A DNA stretch of 64,000 nt from Chitinophaga pinensis (GCA_945878115.1 CAMDVD010000005.1:1-64000), one strand, 5' to 3'; positions 1 to 8,398 are shown, numbered from the stretch's first letter. Made by a program: numbers and translations. The notes: generated from the letters alone by a model not told the origin.

Positions 1-563
1 CATGCGTTGGTGTATCCAATGGCTCCAATTTTCAATGTCTTGTTCTTCGTCTCGTTCGTTGCCGCTGAAATAAACTCGGTAGCAGTCGCTTGCACATTTG
101 TGGTCTTGTTGTCCTGAACACAACTGAAAGTTGTGTTCCTTTCCAACGCTTCGGGTTAAGAATTGTCCCCTTGGACACATCAACCAAAAGTCGTGAAGCG
201 TAAAAACAATTGATATTTTCTGCTTGTTGAGTTCGTCAACCAAACCTGTCGAAAGGTGGTTGAGATGTCCAATATGTGCAATGTCAGGCTTGATGTCCGA
301 AATGAGTTTTGCAAAATTGTCATCAAGTTGTTTGTGTCTGTAACCGTCTTTGCCTTGCGGATTATTTACAAAGTAGAAATTAAGATTGTCGTTTGCTTTT
401 TCGTGTCTAACTTCAAAGTCAGGTGAATAGGGGTTTTCCTCCCGTGTGAAAACAGAAACTCGGTGATGTTTGGAAAGTTCGTTGCAAATGGATTGGCTGT
501 AAACTTCCGAACCTGCATTATAGTTTGGCGGATAACCGTGTATGATTTTTAAAATATGCATAG
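1..563 (-). CDS. glycosyltransferase, N-terminal part (truncated by window edge)
   Basis: Reverse-strand reading from ATG at 563: MHILKIIHGYPPNYNAGSEVYSQSICNELSKHHRVSVFTRE...; GT4-like N-terminus, open to window edge. Confidence 0.8.
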
Positions 564-635
564 TCCGAATGAGTTTTAGTCTATAGTTTTTGGGTTAATG
601 TTTGTCGTTGCACTGTCGGTCGTTAGAATGAGGCA

Positions 636-761
636 TAACGTTTTGCGGCTATAAGAAGTTGGCGATTTCGAAGCACAAAACTGTCAACCTGCACGAAAGT
701 TTGATTGAAAAATCGAACTTCATTTAACCACTGAACCGCCAATTTCTTATAGGTGCTGTTA
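636..761. repeat. attC-like imperfect hairpin (TAACG...GTTA)
   Basis: GCGGCTATAAGAAGTTGGCG (645-664) pairs with CGCCAATTTCTTATAGGTGC (737-756), bounded by TAAC (636) and GTTA (758). Confidence 0.6.
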
Positions 762-797
762 CCTGCTGGCCTTCTTTCTGTCTGAGTTTTCACGTTG

Positions 798-1313
798 TTA
801 TTGTCTATTTAAAATATTTACACACTCATTATAATCTTCAATTGCCTCTGCATCATTTGGGTTAAGGTCTATTGCATTTTTAAAGTCCGAAATTGCACCT
901 GAATAATCTTTAATAAGCATTTTGAATCTACCTCTCTCATAGTGCAAGTCAGAATTATTTGGTTCAAATTTTATTGCGTTGCTAAAGACTGTCGTTGCAT
1001 TTTTATAATCGCCTAAGTGGTAAAAAACACTTCCCAAAGATTTAAGCACGCCTGTGTTTTGTGGCTCTGCAAGTAAAACACTCACAAGGTCAGCCATTGC
1101 ACCATGATAATCACCTAACATGGCTTTTATTGAACCTCTGTTTTGCCTTGCTGAATAGAAATTTTGGTCGTACTCAAGCACTCTGCTAAATAACTCTATA
1201 GCTTGTTCAAATTCTTGTTGATTTATTTTTTCTAACGCCTGTGAATAAAACGCATTTATCAAGTCGTTAAAATTTTCGCTTAAATCATCTGATTTATTTA
1301 TTTCAATATTCAT
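798..1313 (-). CDS. tetratricopeptide repeat protein
   Basis: 171 aa with several TPR motifs (A..LFSRVLEYDQNFYSARQNRG, NAIKFEPNNSDLHYERGR). Confidence 0.85.
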   Translation of the reverse strand: MNIEINKSDDLSENFNDLINAFYSQALEKINQQEFEQAIELFSRVLEYDQNFYSARQNRGSIKAMLGDYHGAMADLVSVLLAEPQNTGVLKSLGSVFYHLGDYKNATTVFSNAIKFEPNNSDLHYERGRFKMLIKDYSGAISDFKNAIDLNPNDAEAIEDYNECVNILNRQ

Positions 1314-1338
1314 GAGTTCCGATAATAAAAATTTACAA

Positions 1339-1974
1339 CTAATAAATTACTCTAAAAGTTAAGTTAAGTCGTTCACCGATTTGCTTTTTCGTTTTCGGAA
1401 CTTGATGTTGCCAATTATGTTGAAGTGCTCCTAACATTACAAGCAAACTGCCATGTCTTAATTCTATTTCTAGTTTTTCTTTAGTCTGCAAATGTCTGAT
1501 TTGAAAGTTTCGTGTCGCACCAAAATTTACTGAACCGATTACAGGATTTTTGCCAAGTTCTTTTTCTGCGTCTTGATGCCAAGAAATCCAATCATCACCT
1601 GTTCTGTATCGGTTAAGCAGAACACTATTAAAATCAACTTTTCCAAGTGCATCAATCATTTCTTTAATTTCTAAAAGTTCGGGAGACCAAACTTTTGCAG
1701 GCAAAGTTGTGCCCGAAAATGTATAAGGTTTGTCTCCGTTACCATACCACGCTGTAAGACGTGGAAAGTTAATTTCCTTACCATACATATTCATTTTGTC
1801 CTGTCGCCACTCAATGCTGTTGATTAAAATATTTAGATAGCGGTCGCTATCTGCTTTAGAAAAATAATCAGGATAGTAAATAAATTCCCCTCCGTCAATT
1901 ACATTAAGTCCTGTCTTAACGCTGTTGTTTGTTGTCTGGGCAAGTGGATTGCCAAATAAATCTAGTTGTTCCAT
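1339..1974 (-). CDS. AlkB-like 2OG-Fe(II) dioxygenase
   Basis: 211 aa; N-term MEQLDLFG, NRYRTGDDWISWHQDAEKELG (HxD), GATRNFQIRH, HNWQHQVPKT. Confidence 0.85.
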   Translation of the reverse strand: MEQLDLFGNPLAQTTNNSVKTGLNVIDGGEFIYYPDYFSKADSDRYLNILINSIEWRQDKMNMYGKEINFPRLTAWYGNGDKPYTFSGTTLPAKVWSPELLEIKEMIDALGKVDFNSVLLNRYRTGDDWISWHQDAEKELGKNPVIGSVNFGATRNFQIRHLQTKEKLEIELRHGSLLVMLGALQHNWQHQVPKTKKQIGERLNLTFRVIY

Positions 1975-1986
1975 TTTATTTATTTT

Positions 1987-2886
1987 TTAAAAGGGTAAAT
2001 CATCGTCAATATTGTTTGTTATTACTGGTGTTTGTATTGCCGATCCAAAGTTACATTTAAATATTCTTTGGCAGATCGTAATTCTGTAATCGTCTTGCCA
2101 TTGCTTTGTTTGAACATTGTATGCTTTTCTAAAAATTTGTTGCGATGTGCTTGGAATATCTGCGTGTACAAAGGAACGCTTAAAATTAAAAATTCTATCT
2201 TCTGCTGTTGAGTTGTATGGACTAACGCAGACAAAATAGTTTATTCCTTTTTGTGTGTTCTTAATTTTTCTTGCTAATAAACTAAAATCAAAAGTCGTAA
2301 CATCAAGTATGTTTGAGAACAAATGAACTTTAATATTTGAATTCCTTGTTGTCAATTCTGTCTCTGAAACATCGTCAAGCAATTTGTTGATGCGTTTTAT
2401 TTCTGTGCCTTGCTGTTTGTGATTTATAAAATGATTTAGGTGAAGTATACCTCGTTTTAGAGAAAGAAGTGATGGCTCAATTAGAATAATGTTTTCAACT
2501 GCAAAACTTTTTCTGCTACGAATCATATAATCGTAAAATACTGTTGTCGCAAGTGCTTGTCCGCAACCGTAATCAATGATTTCAATGTTTGAGTTAGCAG
2601 GAATTTGAGGAAATAAAGCATCAAATGAAGTTTGGAGTTTATGATAATGATGACCGCCAAAACAAGCGATGTAGTTTAACAATGTTTGGGGGTCATCAAT
2701 TATAACCACTCCGCTACCTAGTGAGTCAAAAATTTGGCCGTAACGAAGATGTGTCGTTTGGTTGACATTGTTTTCGTAGATGCTCCAAAAATTGAGATTT
2801 GTTTGCAAAAGTACTGAAATAGAATTTGCATAGGTCGTCGCTGTTTCTTGCAGTGCTGTTCGTCTTGCTTTATTTTCTGGTGTCAT
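1987..2886 (-). CDS. hypothetical protein, SAM-methyltransferase-like
   Basis: 299 aa; IEIIDYGCGQALATTVFYDYM resembles SAM motif I; 12 nt from the alkB-like ORF. Confidence 0.55.
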   Translation of the reverse strand: MTPENKARRTALQETATTYANSISVLLQTNLNFWSIYENNVNQTTHLRYGQIFDSLGSGVVIIDDPQTLLNYIACFGGHHYHKLQTSFDALFPQIPANSNIEIIDYGCGQALATTVFYDYMIRSRKSFAVENIILIEPSLLSLKRGILHLNHFINHKQQGTEIKRINKLLDDVSETELTTRNSNIKVHLFSNILDVTTFDFSLLARKIKNTQKGINYFVCVSPYNSTAEDRIFNFKRSFVHADIPSTSQQIFRKAYNVQTKQWQDDYRITICQRIFKCNFGSAIQTPVITNNIDDDLPF

Positions 2887-2948
2887 AGTTTTTCTTGTTC
2901 GTTTTTTTACAGTATGTTTAAAGGTAGCACTGTTCTAAGGGTTGCAGG

Positions 2949-3033
2949 TAACTTACTTATACCCGATACAAACCTTCGGTTTGGTAACTCACAGTGAAGT
3001 GGATTGCCGAAGGTTGGGTCTTCGTAAGTCGTT
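2949..3033. repeat. second attC-like imperfect hairpin
   Basis: AACTTAC...ACCC...AACCTTCGG pairs with CCGAAGGTT.GGGT...GTAAGTCGTT; shares GTTACCTGC/GCAGGTAAC with the 636-761 hairpin. Confidence 0.5.
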
Positions 3034-3138
3034 TTCAAAAGTAATGAATTTAAATGGAGTTATTCAATTAGTTGAATATTTATTTAAATGTCATATAAAA
3101 CATCCTTTCATTTCTGTTTACTCTGATGATGTATGTGA

Positions 3139-3173
3139 GGAAGGATTCGCTCAAAGCGAAGCCTTCCTTTTTT
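3139..3173 (+). terminator. strong hairpin followed by T6 (also related to the 65-bp direct repeat)
   Basis: GGAAGGATTCGCT-CAA-AGCGAAGCCTTCC then TTTTTT; 13-bp stem with one mismatch. Confidence 0.55.
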
Positions 3174-3202
3174 ATAAAGGATCATTTCACTTTTTAATAT
3201 CC

Positions 3203-3267
3203 ATCTAACCCACTGCAGCAAATGCGGAATTCTTTTCTCTAAGCGAAGACTTCCTTGTTTATGAAGT
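3203..3267. repeat. 65-bp direct repeat, copy 1 (flanks higBA cassette)
   Basis: ATCTAACCCACTGCAGCAAATGCGGAATTCTTTTCT...; about 61/65 identical to 4012-4076. Confidence 0.9.
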
Positions 3268-3285
3268 ATCCATTCACTTCCATAC

Positions 3286-3588
3286 TTATAGTTGCAATGT
3301 TAATTTCAAATGTCCACCAAGTCCTTCTTGGATTATTTTCATTAATGTTGAAAGTCTAATATCCGAAGAATTATTTTCAATTCTTGAAATATAGGATTTA
3401 TTTGTTCCACATTTTTCAGCAAGTTGTTCTTGTGTCATCCCTCGTTTTGTTCTTGCTTCTTCAAGTAGAATGCCGAGTCTAAATGCTTCAAACTGTTGCT
3501 CCCATTGTTCTCGTTTAATTGCACCTTTTTTGCCATATTTCTTGTCTAGAATTTGGTCTAATGTCGTAATGTTCTTATTTGTTTTCAT
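3286..3588 (-). CDS. XRE-family antitoxin (HigA-like)
   Basis: 100 aa; EARTKRGMTQEQLAEKCGTNKSYISRIENNSSDIRLSTLMKI HTH; overlaps upstream toxin ORF. Confidence 0.88.
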   Translation of the reverse strand: MKTNKNITTLDQILDKKYGKKGAIKREQWEQQFEAFRLGILLEEARTKRGMTQEQLAEKCGTNKSYISRIENNSSDIRLSTLMKIIQEGLGGHLKLTLQL

Positions 3589-3916
3589 TTTTATATTCCT
3601 CCATTATTTTTAATGCTTTATCTAATTCTTGTTTCGGTGTCTTTTGTGTTTTCTTTTGAAAAGCGTTTCCAAGAATCACTATATTTCCTTTATCGAAAAA
3701 AGAGAAAATTCTATAAATATTATTTCCAACTTCAACCCTAATTTCATAAAGTCCTTTTGCCCCTTCTATATGCTTAAAATATTTTTCCGGAACTTGCTGA
3801 GTTACTTCAATCAACCTTAATGTCCATTCAATTTTTGCTTGAATAATATCTGATTGGTTCTCGTAAAAATCAAGAAAATATCTTTTATAGGCAATTACTT
3901 TTCTATTGGATAACAC
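3575..3916 (-). CDS. HigB/RelE-type toxin (phage Gp49-like)
   Basis: 113 aa; YLDFYENQSDIIQAKIEWTLRLIE...GLYEIRVEVGNNIYRIFSFFDKGNIVILGNAFQKKTQKTPKQELDKA. Confidence 0.9.
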   Translation of the reverse strand: MLSNRKVIAYKRYFLDFYENQSDIIQAKIEWTLRLIEVTQQVPEKYFKHIEGAKGLYEIRVEVGNNIYRIFSFFDKGNIVILGNAFQKKTQKTPKQELDKALKIMEEYKNENK

Positions 3917-4011
3917 GCTGCGAAGTTAACTTATCAGACAACTTAATTCAAATTTATTTCTCACTTTGTTTAAATTCTTTTTATCCATTCGGTCGCTAAA
4001 GCATTGGTTAT

Positions 4012-4076
4012 ATCTAATCCACTGCAGCAAATGCGGAATTCTTTTCTCAAAGCGAAGCCTTCCTTGTTTATAAAGT
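4012..4076. repeat. 65-bp direct repeat, copy 2 (overlaps integrase stop codon)
   Basis: ATCTAATCCACTGCAGCAAATGCGGAATTCTTTTCT...; offset 809 bp from copy 1. Confidence 0.9.
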
Positions 4077-5105
4077 GTCGAACGGTGAAATTATATTTTG
4101 AATACTTTTCGTGCTTACATGTGTATATATTTCGGTGGTTTTGCTACTCTTATGTCCAAGTAGTTCTTGTATGTATCTCAAGTCGGTGCCAGATTCTAGT
4201 AAATGCGTAGCATAACTATGTCGCAGCCAATGTAATGTCACTGGCTTGGTAATTCCCGATTTGTATAAGGCTTGTTTCAATACCAGTTGCAAACTTCTTT
4301 CGTCGTAAGCGAAGCCAGCTTGTTGACCTTCAAACAAAAAAACTTTCGGCTTATACTGCTTGTAATAAATTCTTAGTTGTTCTAAAATCTTCAAGCTCAA
4401 AGGCACTATTCTATCTTTTTTTCCTTTGGCTTGCTTAATCAAAATGATACCTCGTTTGCTATCAATATGTACGGGTTTCAATGCCAATAATTCGCTGCAT
4501 CTTAATCCACAACTATAAATTAAAGAAAGCATCATTTTGTGTTTGATATTGTAATGTGCATCCAATATCATTTTTACTTCTTCCTTACTGAGTACATTGG
4601 GTAATAGCTTTTCGCGCTTCGGTCTGTGCAGTAAATCCGGATTCATTTTTTGATGCTGTATACTACTAAAAAATAATTTGATGGCATTCACAATTTGATT
4701 TTGATAGGAATTCGATAATTTATTTTTCAGAATAAAATCATTGTTATATAAAATGAGATCATTGGTTTCGAAATCTTTTATTTCTTTCGTATTGAAAAAA
4801 ACAAGAAAGGATTTTAGTGCATCCAAATAGGTTTTAATGGTGTTTGGGCTATACCGTCTCGACTGCAACCAAAGACAGAATTCTTGCATCTTTTTCTTGT
4901 GTTCTGGATTTTGGATGGGCTCTTGTGTAATGCCAAATTGCTGACGATATTCGGGCGTGTCGGGCACATGCCATACGGTTCGCGAATTACTCCACAGCGC
5001 GCCAGGTAATTTTTTAATTCTTTCAATCGCTTCTTTATTTTTCTCAAAGTAAATCGCAATGCGTTGTTGGTTGCGATGCTTCATGAGTTTGGCTTGCCAT
5101 TTCAT
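4068..5105 (-). CDS. tyrosine recombinase/integrase (XerC/D-like)
   Basis: 345 aa; SAM-like N domain, GLRCSELLALK, HWLRHSYATHLLESGTDLRYIQELLGHKSSKTTEIYTHVS catalytic boxes. Confidence 0.95.
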   Translation of the reverse strand: MKWQAKLMKHRNQQRIAIYFEKNKEAIERIKKLPGALWSNSRTVWHVPDTPEYRQQFGITQEPIQNPEHKKKMQEFCLWLQSRRYSPNTIKTYLDALKSFLVFFNTKEIKDFETNDLILYNNDFILKNKLSNSYQNQIVNAIKLFFSSIQHQKMNPDLLHRPKREKLLPNVLSKEEVKMILDAHYNIKHKMMLSLIYSCGLRCSELLALKPVHIDSKRGIILIKQAKGKKDRIVPLSLKILEQLRIYYKQYKPKVFLFEGQQAGFAYDERSLQLVLKQALYKSGITKPVTLHWLRHSYATHLLESGTDLRYIQELLGHKSSKTTEIYTHVSTKSIQNIISPFDTL

Positions 5106-5272
5106 TTTCTGCTAACGGTTTTATGTGATGAATGAAACACGAATATAAATTTTTTACTGTTGCTCAGCTCTTTTTTATCAAAACATTTTCAGGGTCCCCG
5201 TGCAGAAGGATAAATGCAAAGAGAAGCTCCTCGGGGGCGAAAATCGGAGTGAGATAGAGGGCATTATGCAAA

Positions 5273-5397
5273 CTGTTTGAATCACGGATGAAGAAGATGG
5301 CACGGATAGCACGGATGTGGAAGCGATTTGATGTAGGGAACTAAAATTACATTGATCTGTGCCATCTTCCCCATCCTCCAAATCCGTGATTCAGACA
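5273..5397. repeat. inverted-repeat (MITE-like) element
   Basis: TGTTTGAATCACGGAT...AAGATGGCACGGAT / GATCTGTGCCATCTT...ATCCGTGATTCAGACA. Confidence 0.7.
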
Positions 5398-5431
5398 ATC
5401 TTATCTATTTCCGTGATTCAGACCATTAATC

Positions 5432-6730
5432 TCAATCCATTTTCCTTGTTACGAGCAAGCCTTTTTTATCGTTGTAAAAAGTAGTGCCGAAAATATAATA
5501 TTCACCACCATCTTGCAAGCCTAATTTCTTTTTTAATTCGGCAACCGAACTCGGGAAATTTCGAATACTCAAGTTTGCTTTCCCATCCGGAATTGTTTTT
5601 TGGACTTCTTTTTTGTTCGCGTCTATTTGCGCAAGTACTTCAAAACGTCGCCCCGGAAAATTGCTAACCAATTCATTGCTTGTGTACAAGTGAGTATGTG
5701 TATGTAGTTTTTGTAACCCAAAATCCAATGCGATTTTTTTATAAGCTCCAGCTTTGATAATAGCAGCATTTGGTTCGTATAAAAATTGTTGACATGCTGC
5801 GATTTGTGGCATTGTATTTTTTTCTTCGGAGTTGTAAAAAGCATACGCTTGTGTTGCATTTTTAATCAAGTGTACAGCATGTATTTGCGGCTCTTGGATA
5901 AAATCTTTTTCTATTTCAATTAATAATTCTTTGCATTCATTGTTGACTGCTACCACATAAATATTCTTCACATGCTGCAGCTCTTGACATGCCAAGGTAA
6001 TGTCTAGCAATGGGGATGTTTTTATTAAGATGGTTTTGCATTTTTCGAGTAAAATAGATTGAAGTGAAACAATATCTGGTTCGCAATCTTTCAGTTTAAA
6101 AATTTTGTCACCTGCTTGATTTCTTCGTGCCGGATCGATGTAAATTAAATCGATGGGTTCTTGCCATTTTGGTAAAATGTCTTCTGCATTTTCACCAAGA
6201 ATAAATTGCACATTGTTTTGATGCAATAAGGCAAAGTTATGCGCAACAATTTTACCCAATTCTACATTTCTTTCTATCAATATACCTCGTTCGAAACGCT
6301 GACTGAAATAATAACTATCTACGCCAAAACCAGTTGATAAATCCATAAAGGTTTTTCCGCTAAACAAGGACGCTTTATATTTTGCCGTAATTTCTGAAGA
6401 GCATTGTTCTAGGCTAATTCCAGCAGGGAAAACAATTTGCGTGTTGGCAACCAAGCTAGGTAATTTTTCAGAAGCCTTTTGCAAACATTGTACTTGATGA
6501 ACGAGCTTTTTTTTGTGCGCCAATTCTTCTGCTTTGCTTTGCAATAAAAGGCTTTCAGGATTTGCATTTTTATTATCAATAAAAAATTGCAAGTCTACTT
6601 CTGACCAAATCAGCGATTCATCAATAGTGGGGGAAGTAAAAATGTGCATGAAAATTAAAAGTGCAAAATACATAAGACCACTTTCATAAATACTTTTTTT
6701 ATTAACCTCATCCTTTAATTCCTTCTCCAA
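5432..6730 (-). CDS. class I SAM-dependent methyltransferase with THUMP-like C-terminal domain (PG_1098 type)
   Basis: 432 aa; TFMDLSTGFGVDSYYFSQRF, PIDLIYIDPARR, C-term NFPSSVAELKKKLGLQDGGEYYIFGTT. Confidence 0.85.
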   Translation of the reverse strand: MEKELKDEVNKKSIYESGLMYFALLIFMHIFTSPTIDESLIWSEVDLQFFIDNKNANPESLLLQSKAEELAHKKKLVHQVQCLQKASEKLPSLVANTQIVFPAGISLEQCSSEITAKYKASLFSGKTFMDLSTGFGVDSYYFSQRFERGILIERNVELGKIVAHNFALLHQNNVQFILGENAEDILPKWQEPIDLIYIDPARRNQAGDKIFKLKDCEPDIVSLQSILLEKCKTILIKTSPLLDITLACQELQHVKNIYVVAVNNECKELLIEIEKDFIQEPQIHAVHLIKNATQAYAFYNSEEKNTMPQIAACQQFLYEPNAAIIKAGAYKKIALDFGLQKLHTHTHLYTSNELVSNFPGRRFEVLAQIDANKKEVQKTIPDGKANLSIRNFPSSVAELKKKLGLQDGGEYYIFGTTFYNDKKGLLVTRKMD

Positions 6731-6818
6731 CTGGAGAAGGAATGATTATTTATGAAAGAGGTCTATTATTTGATTGCAAAAATCTTAGGTATTACTTTCG
6801 TGGTGAAATAAAGTACAA

Positions 6819-7400
6819 ATCAAAAATTTATATATCATAGCAGGATGTAATGGCGCCGGTAAAACTACGGCGAGCAATACTATTTTACCTGAGCTTTTTG
6901 ATTGTCGTGAATTTGTAAACGCCGATAATATTGCACGTGGCATTTCGCCGTTTAATGTTGAAAAAGTGGCTTTTGAAGCAGGTCGTATTATGCTTTCGCG
7001 AATTGATGAACTTATAAAAGACCAAGTGGATTTCGCTATTGAAACAACCTTGTCGACACGGAGTTATGTTTCCATGGTTTTAGATGCGCAAAGGAAAGGA
7101 TATTGCGTAACGCTTTTGTATGTTTGGTTGGAATCTGCTGCGGTGGCTGTAGAACGAGTAGCTGAAAGGGTTGCAGAAGGTGGGCACAATATTCCGTCTG
7201 ATATTATACATCGAAGATATCAAAGAGGCTTACATAATTTATTACACCTTTATATTCCAATTGTTGATTTTTGGGTTGTTGTGAATAATACACATAATAA
7301 ATTAGAACGGATTTCGACTGGCAATAAAAAACTTGTTCATGAAATATACCTCCCCTATATTTGGACTCAAATTCAATCCGTAGCTAATGGGCAACTTTGA
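6819..7400 (+). CDS. zeta-toxin-family P-loop kinase, no canonical start codon
   Basis: In-frame upstream extension of the listed 6966 ORF: (ATC)KNLYIIAGCNGAGKTTASNTILPELFDCREFVNADNIARGISPFNVEKVAFEAGRIML...; stop TGA at about 6804, no ATG/GTG/TTG before the Walker A motif. Confidence 0.75.
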   Translation: MKNLYIIAGCNGAGKTTASNTILPELFDCREFVNADNIARGISPFNVEKVAFEAGRIMLSRIDELIKDQVDFAIETTLSTRSYVSMVLDAQRKGYCVTLLYVWLESAAVAVERVAERVAEGGHNIPSDIIHRRYQRGLHNLLHLYIPIVDFWVVVNNTHNKLERISTGNKKLVHEIYLPYIWTQIQSVANGQL

Positions 7401-7575
7401 TAAAGAGAATCGGGAGTTAGAAAATAAAATAGTACTGGGTTTTAAAATGGCTTACGAAAAATTAGTGCGTGAGGCAGCTTTGCATAATCGAAGTTTGGTT
7501 TTTGGTGACAATGGAAAAATTGTACGCATCCCAGCAGTAGAGCTTCTTAAGGAGATTGAGAGTAAAAAAAAGTAA
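7387..7575 (+). CDS. small protein, putative antitoxin of the zeta toxin
   Basis: 62 aa; overlaps toxin 3' end by 14 nt; ALHNRSLVFGDNGKIVRIPAVELLKEIESKKK. Confidence 0.65.
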   Translation: MGNFDKENRELENKIVLGFKMAYEKLVREAALHNRSLVFGDNGKIVRIPAVELLKEIESKKK

Positions 7576-8174
7576 TGAAATGGAATTTGTTGGTGATAAC
7601 ACCAACAACGGCGGAAAATATCCCCATTTTCCTTTGAAATAATTGTATCACCAATAGGTGCATCATTAAAATATCCAAATTGATAAGTAGTATTTGTTGA
7701 GTCAAACTCTAGTTTGTAAATTCTTTGATCTTTTATATCTAATTCGCAATTCTCAATATATCCATTCTTGAAATACTCGAGAGAAATATCCGTACTATCA
7801 TTTATTTGAAAGCTACGGTAATAGATGTCCCAAGATCGTATCGAGCAATCACTATGTCGACTAGATGTTAAAACAGGTTTATTATTTAGATAATTCGTTT
7901 CCGTTGCGCTATAAAATGAACTATCTTCCTTCATTCTCCTATAAAATATATCACTAGAAAGTGTTAATTGATTTCGAATGTAAATATTTTCTAAGCAGAA
8001 TTTATTAGGTCTAAAAAATCTTTTAATAACAAGTGGTGTGTCCATATTTTGGTAAGAAATAATTAATTCTAAAGTGTCATGATAGCTACGTGTGCTAACT
8101 TGTAGCGGAGGATTATCAACGTTTTTGAAACTCGCAAACGAAAGCAATAAAAGGAATAGGCAAAGTAGTTTCAT
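7452..8174 (-). CDS. secreted/lipoprotein-like hypothetical, likely chimeric or truncated C-terminus
   Basis: Signal peptide MKLLCLFLLLLSFASFK; last ~40 codons are antisense to the putative antitoxin ORF. Confidence 0.55.
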   Translation of the reverse strand: MKLLCLFLLLLSFASFKNVDNPPLQVSTRSYHDTLELIISYQNMDTPLVIKRFFRPNKFCLENIYIRNQLTLSSDIFYRRMKEDSSFYSATETNYLNNKPVLTSSRHSDCSIRSWDIYYRSFQINDSTDISLEYFKNGYIENCELDIKDQRIYKLEFDSTNTTYQFGYFNDAPIGDTIISKENGDIFRRCWCYHQQIPFHYFFLLSISLRSSTAGMRTIFPLSPKTKLRLCKAASRTNFS

Positions 8175-8398
8175 AATTTGTATGTAATGATAACATGAAA
8201 ATGGTACGAATCAAAACGTCATTCCTGATATTTTCTTAGAGAGGTATCAGAATAAACTGAAATCTTTTATGATTAATTTTCTGTGTCTTCCGTGTTTTCT
8301 GTGAGACAAATGAGCAAAAGCAAAAATCTTTGTTAAATTCCATCTCGTCTTTAAAACGCTGTACATTATTCTACTTATTAATGTAAATTGCACCCTTT

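Noticed and set aside
2022-2234. 70-aa ORF within the methyltransferase-like gene
   Set aside because: Out-of-frame ORF on the same strand inside a longer, better-supported ORF.
2942-3208. 88-aa plus-strand ORF
   Set aside because: Runs through the attC-like hairpin and the terminator hairpin; composition is that of repeats, not a protein.
4068-5105. Classical IntI integron integrase
   Set aside because: Catalytic boxes fit XerC/D-like recombinases, but the IntI-specific insertion between box I and the HxLRH box appears absent (IYYKQYKPKVFLFEGQQAGFAYDERSLQLVLKQALYKSGITKP is continuous).
5178-5381. 67-aa minus-strand ORF
   Set aside because: Lies inside the inverted repeat; low-complexity translation.
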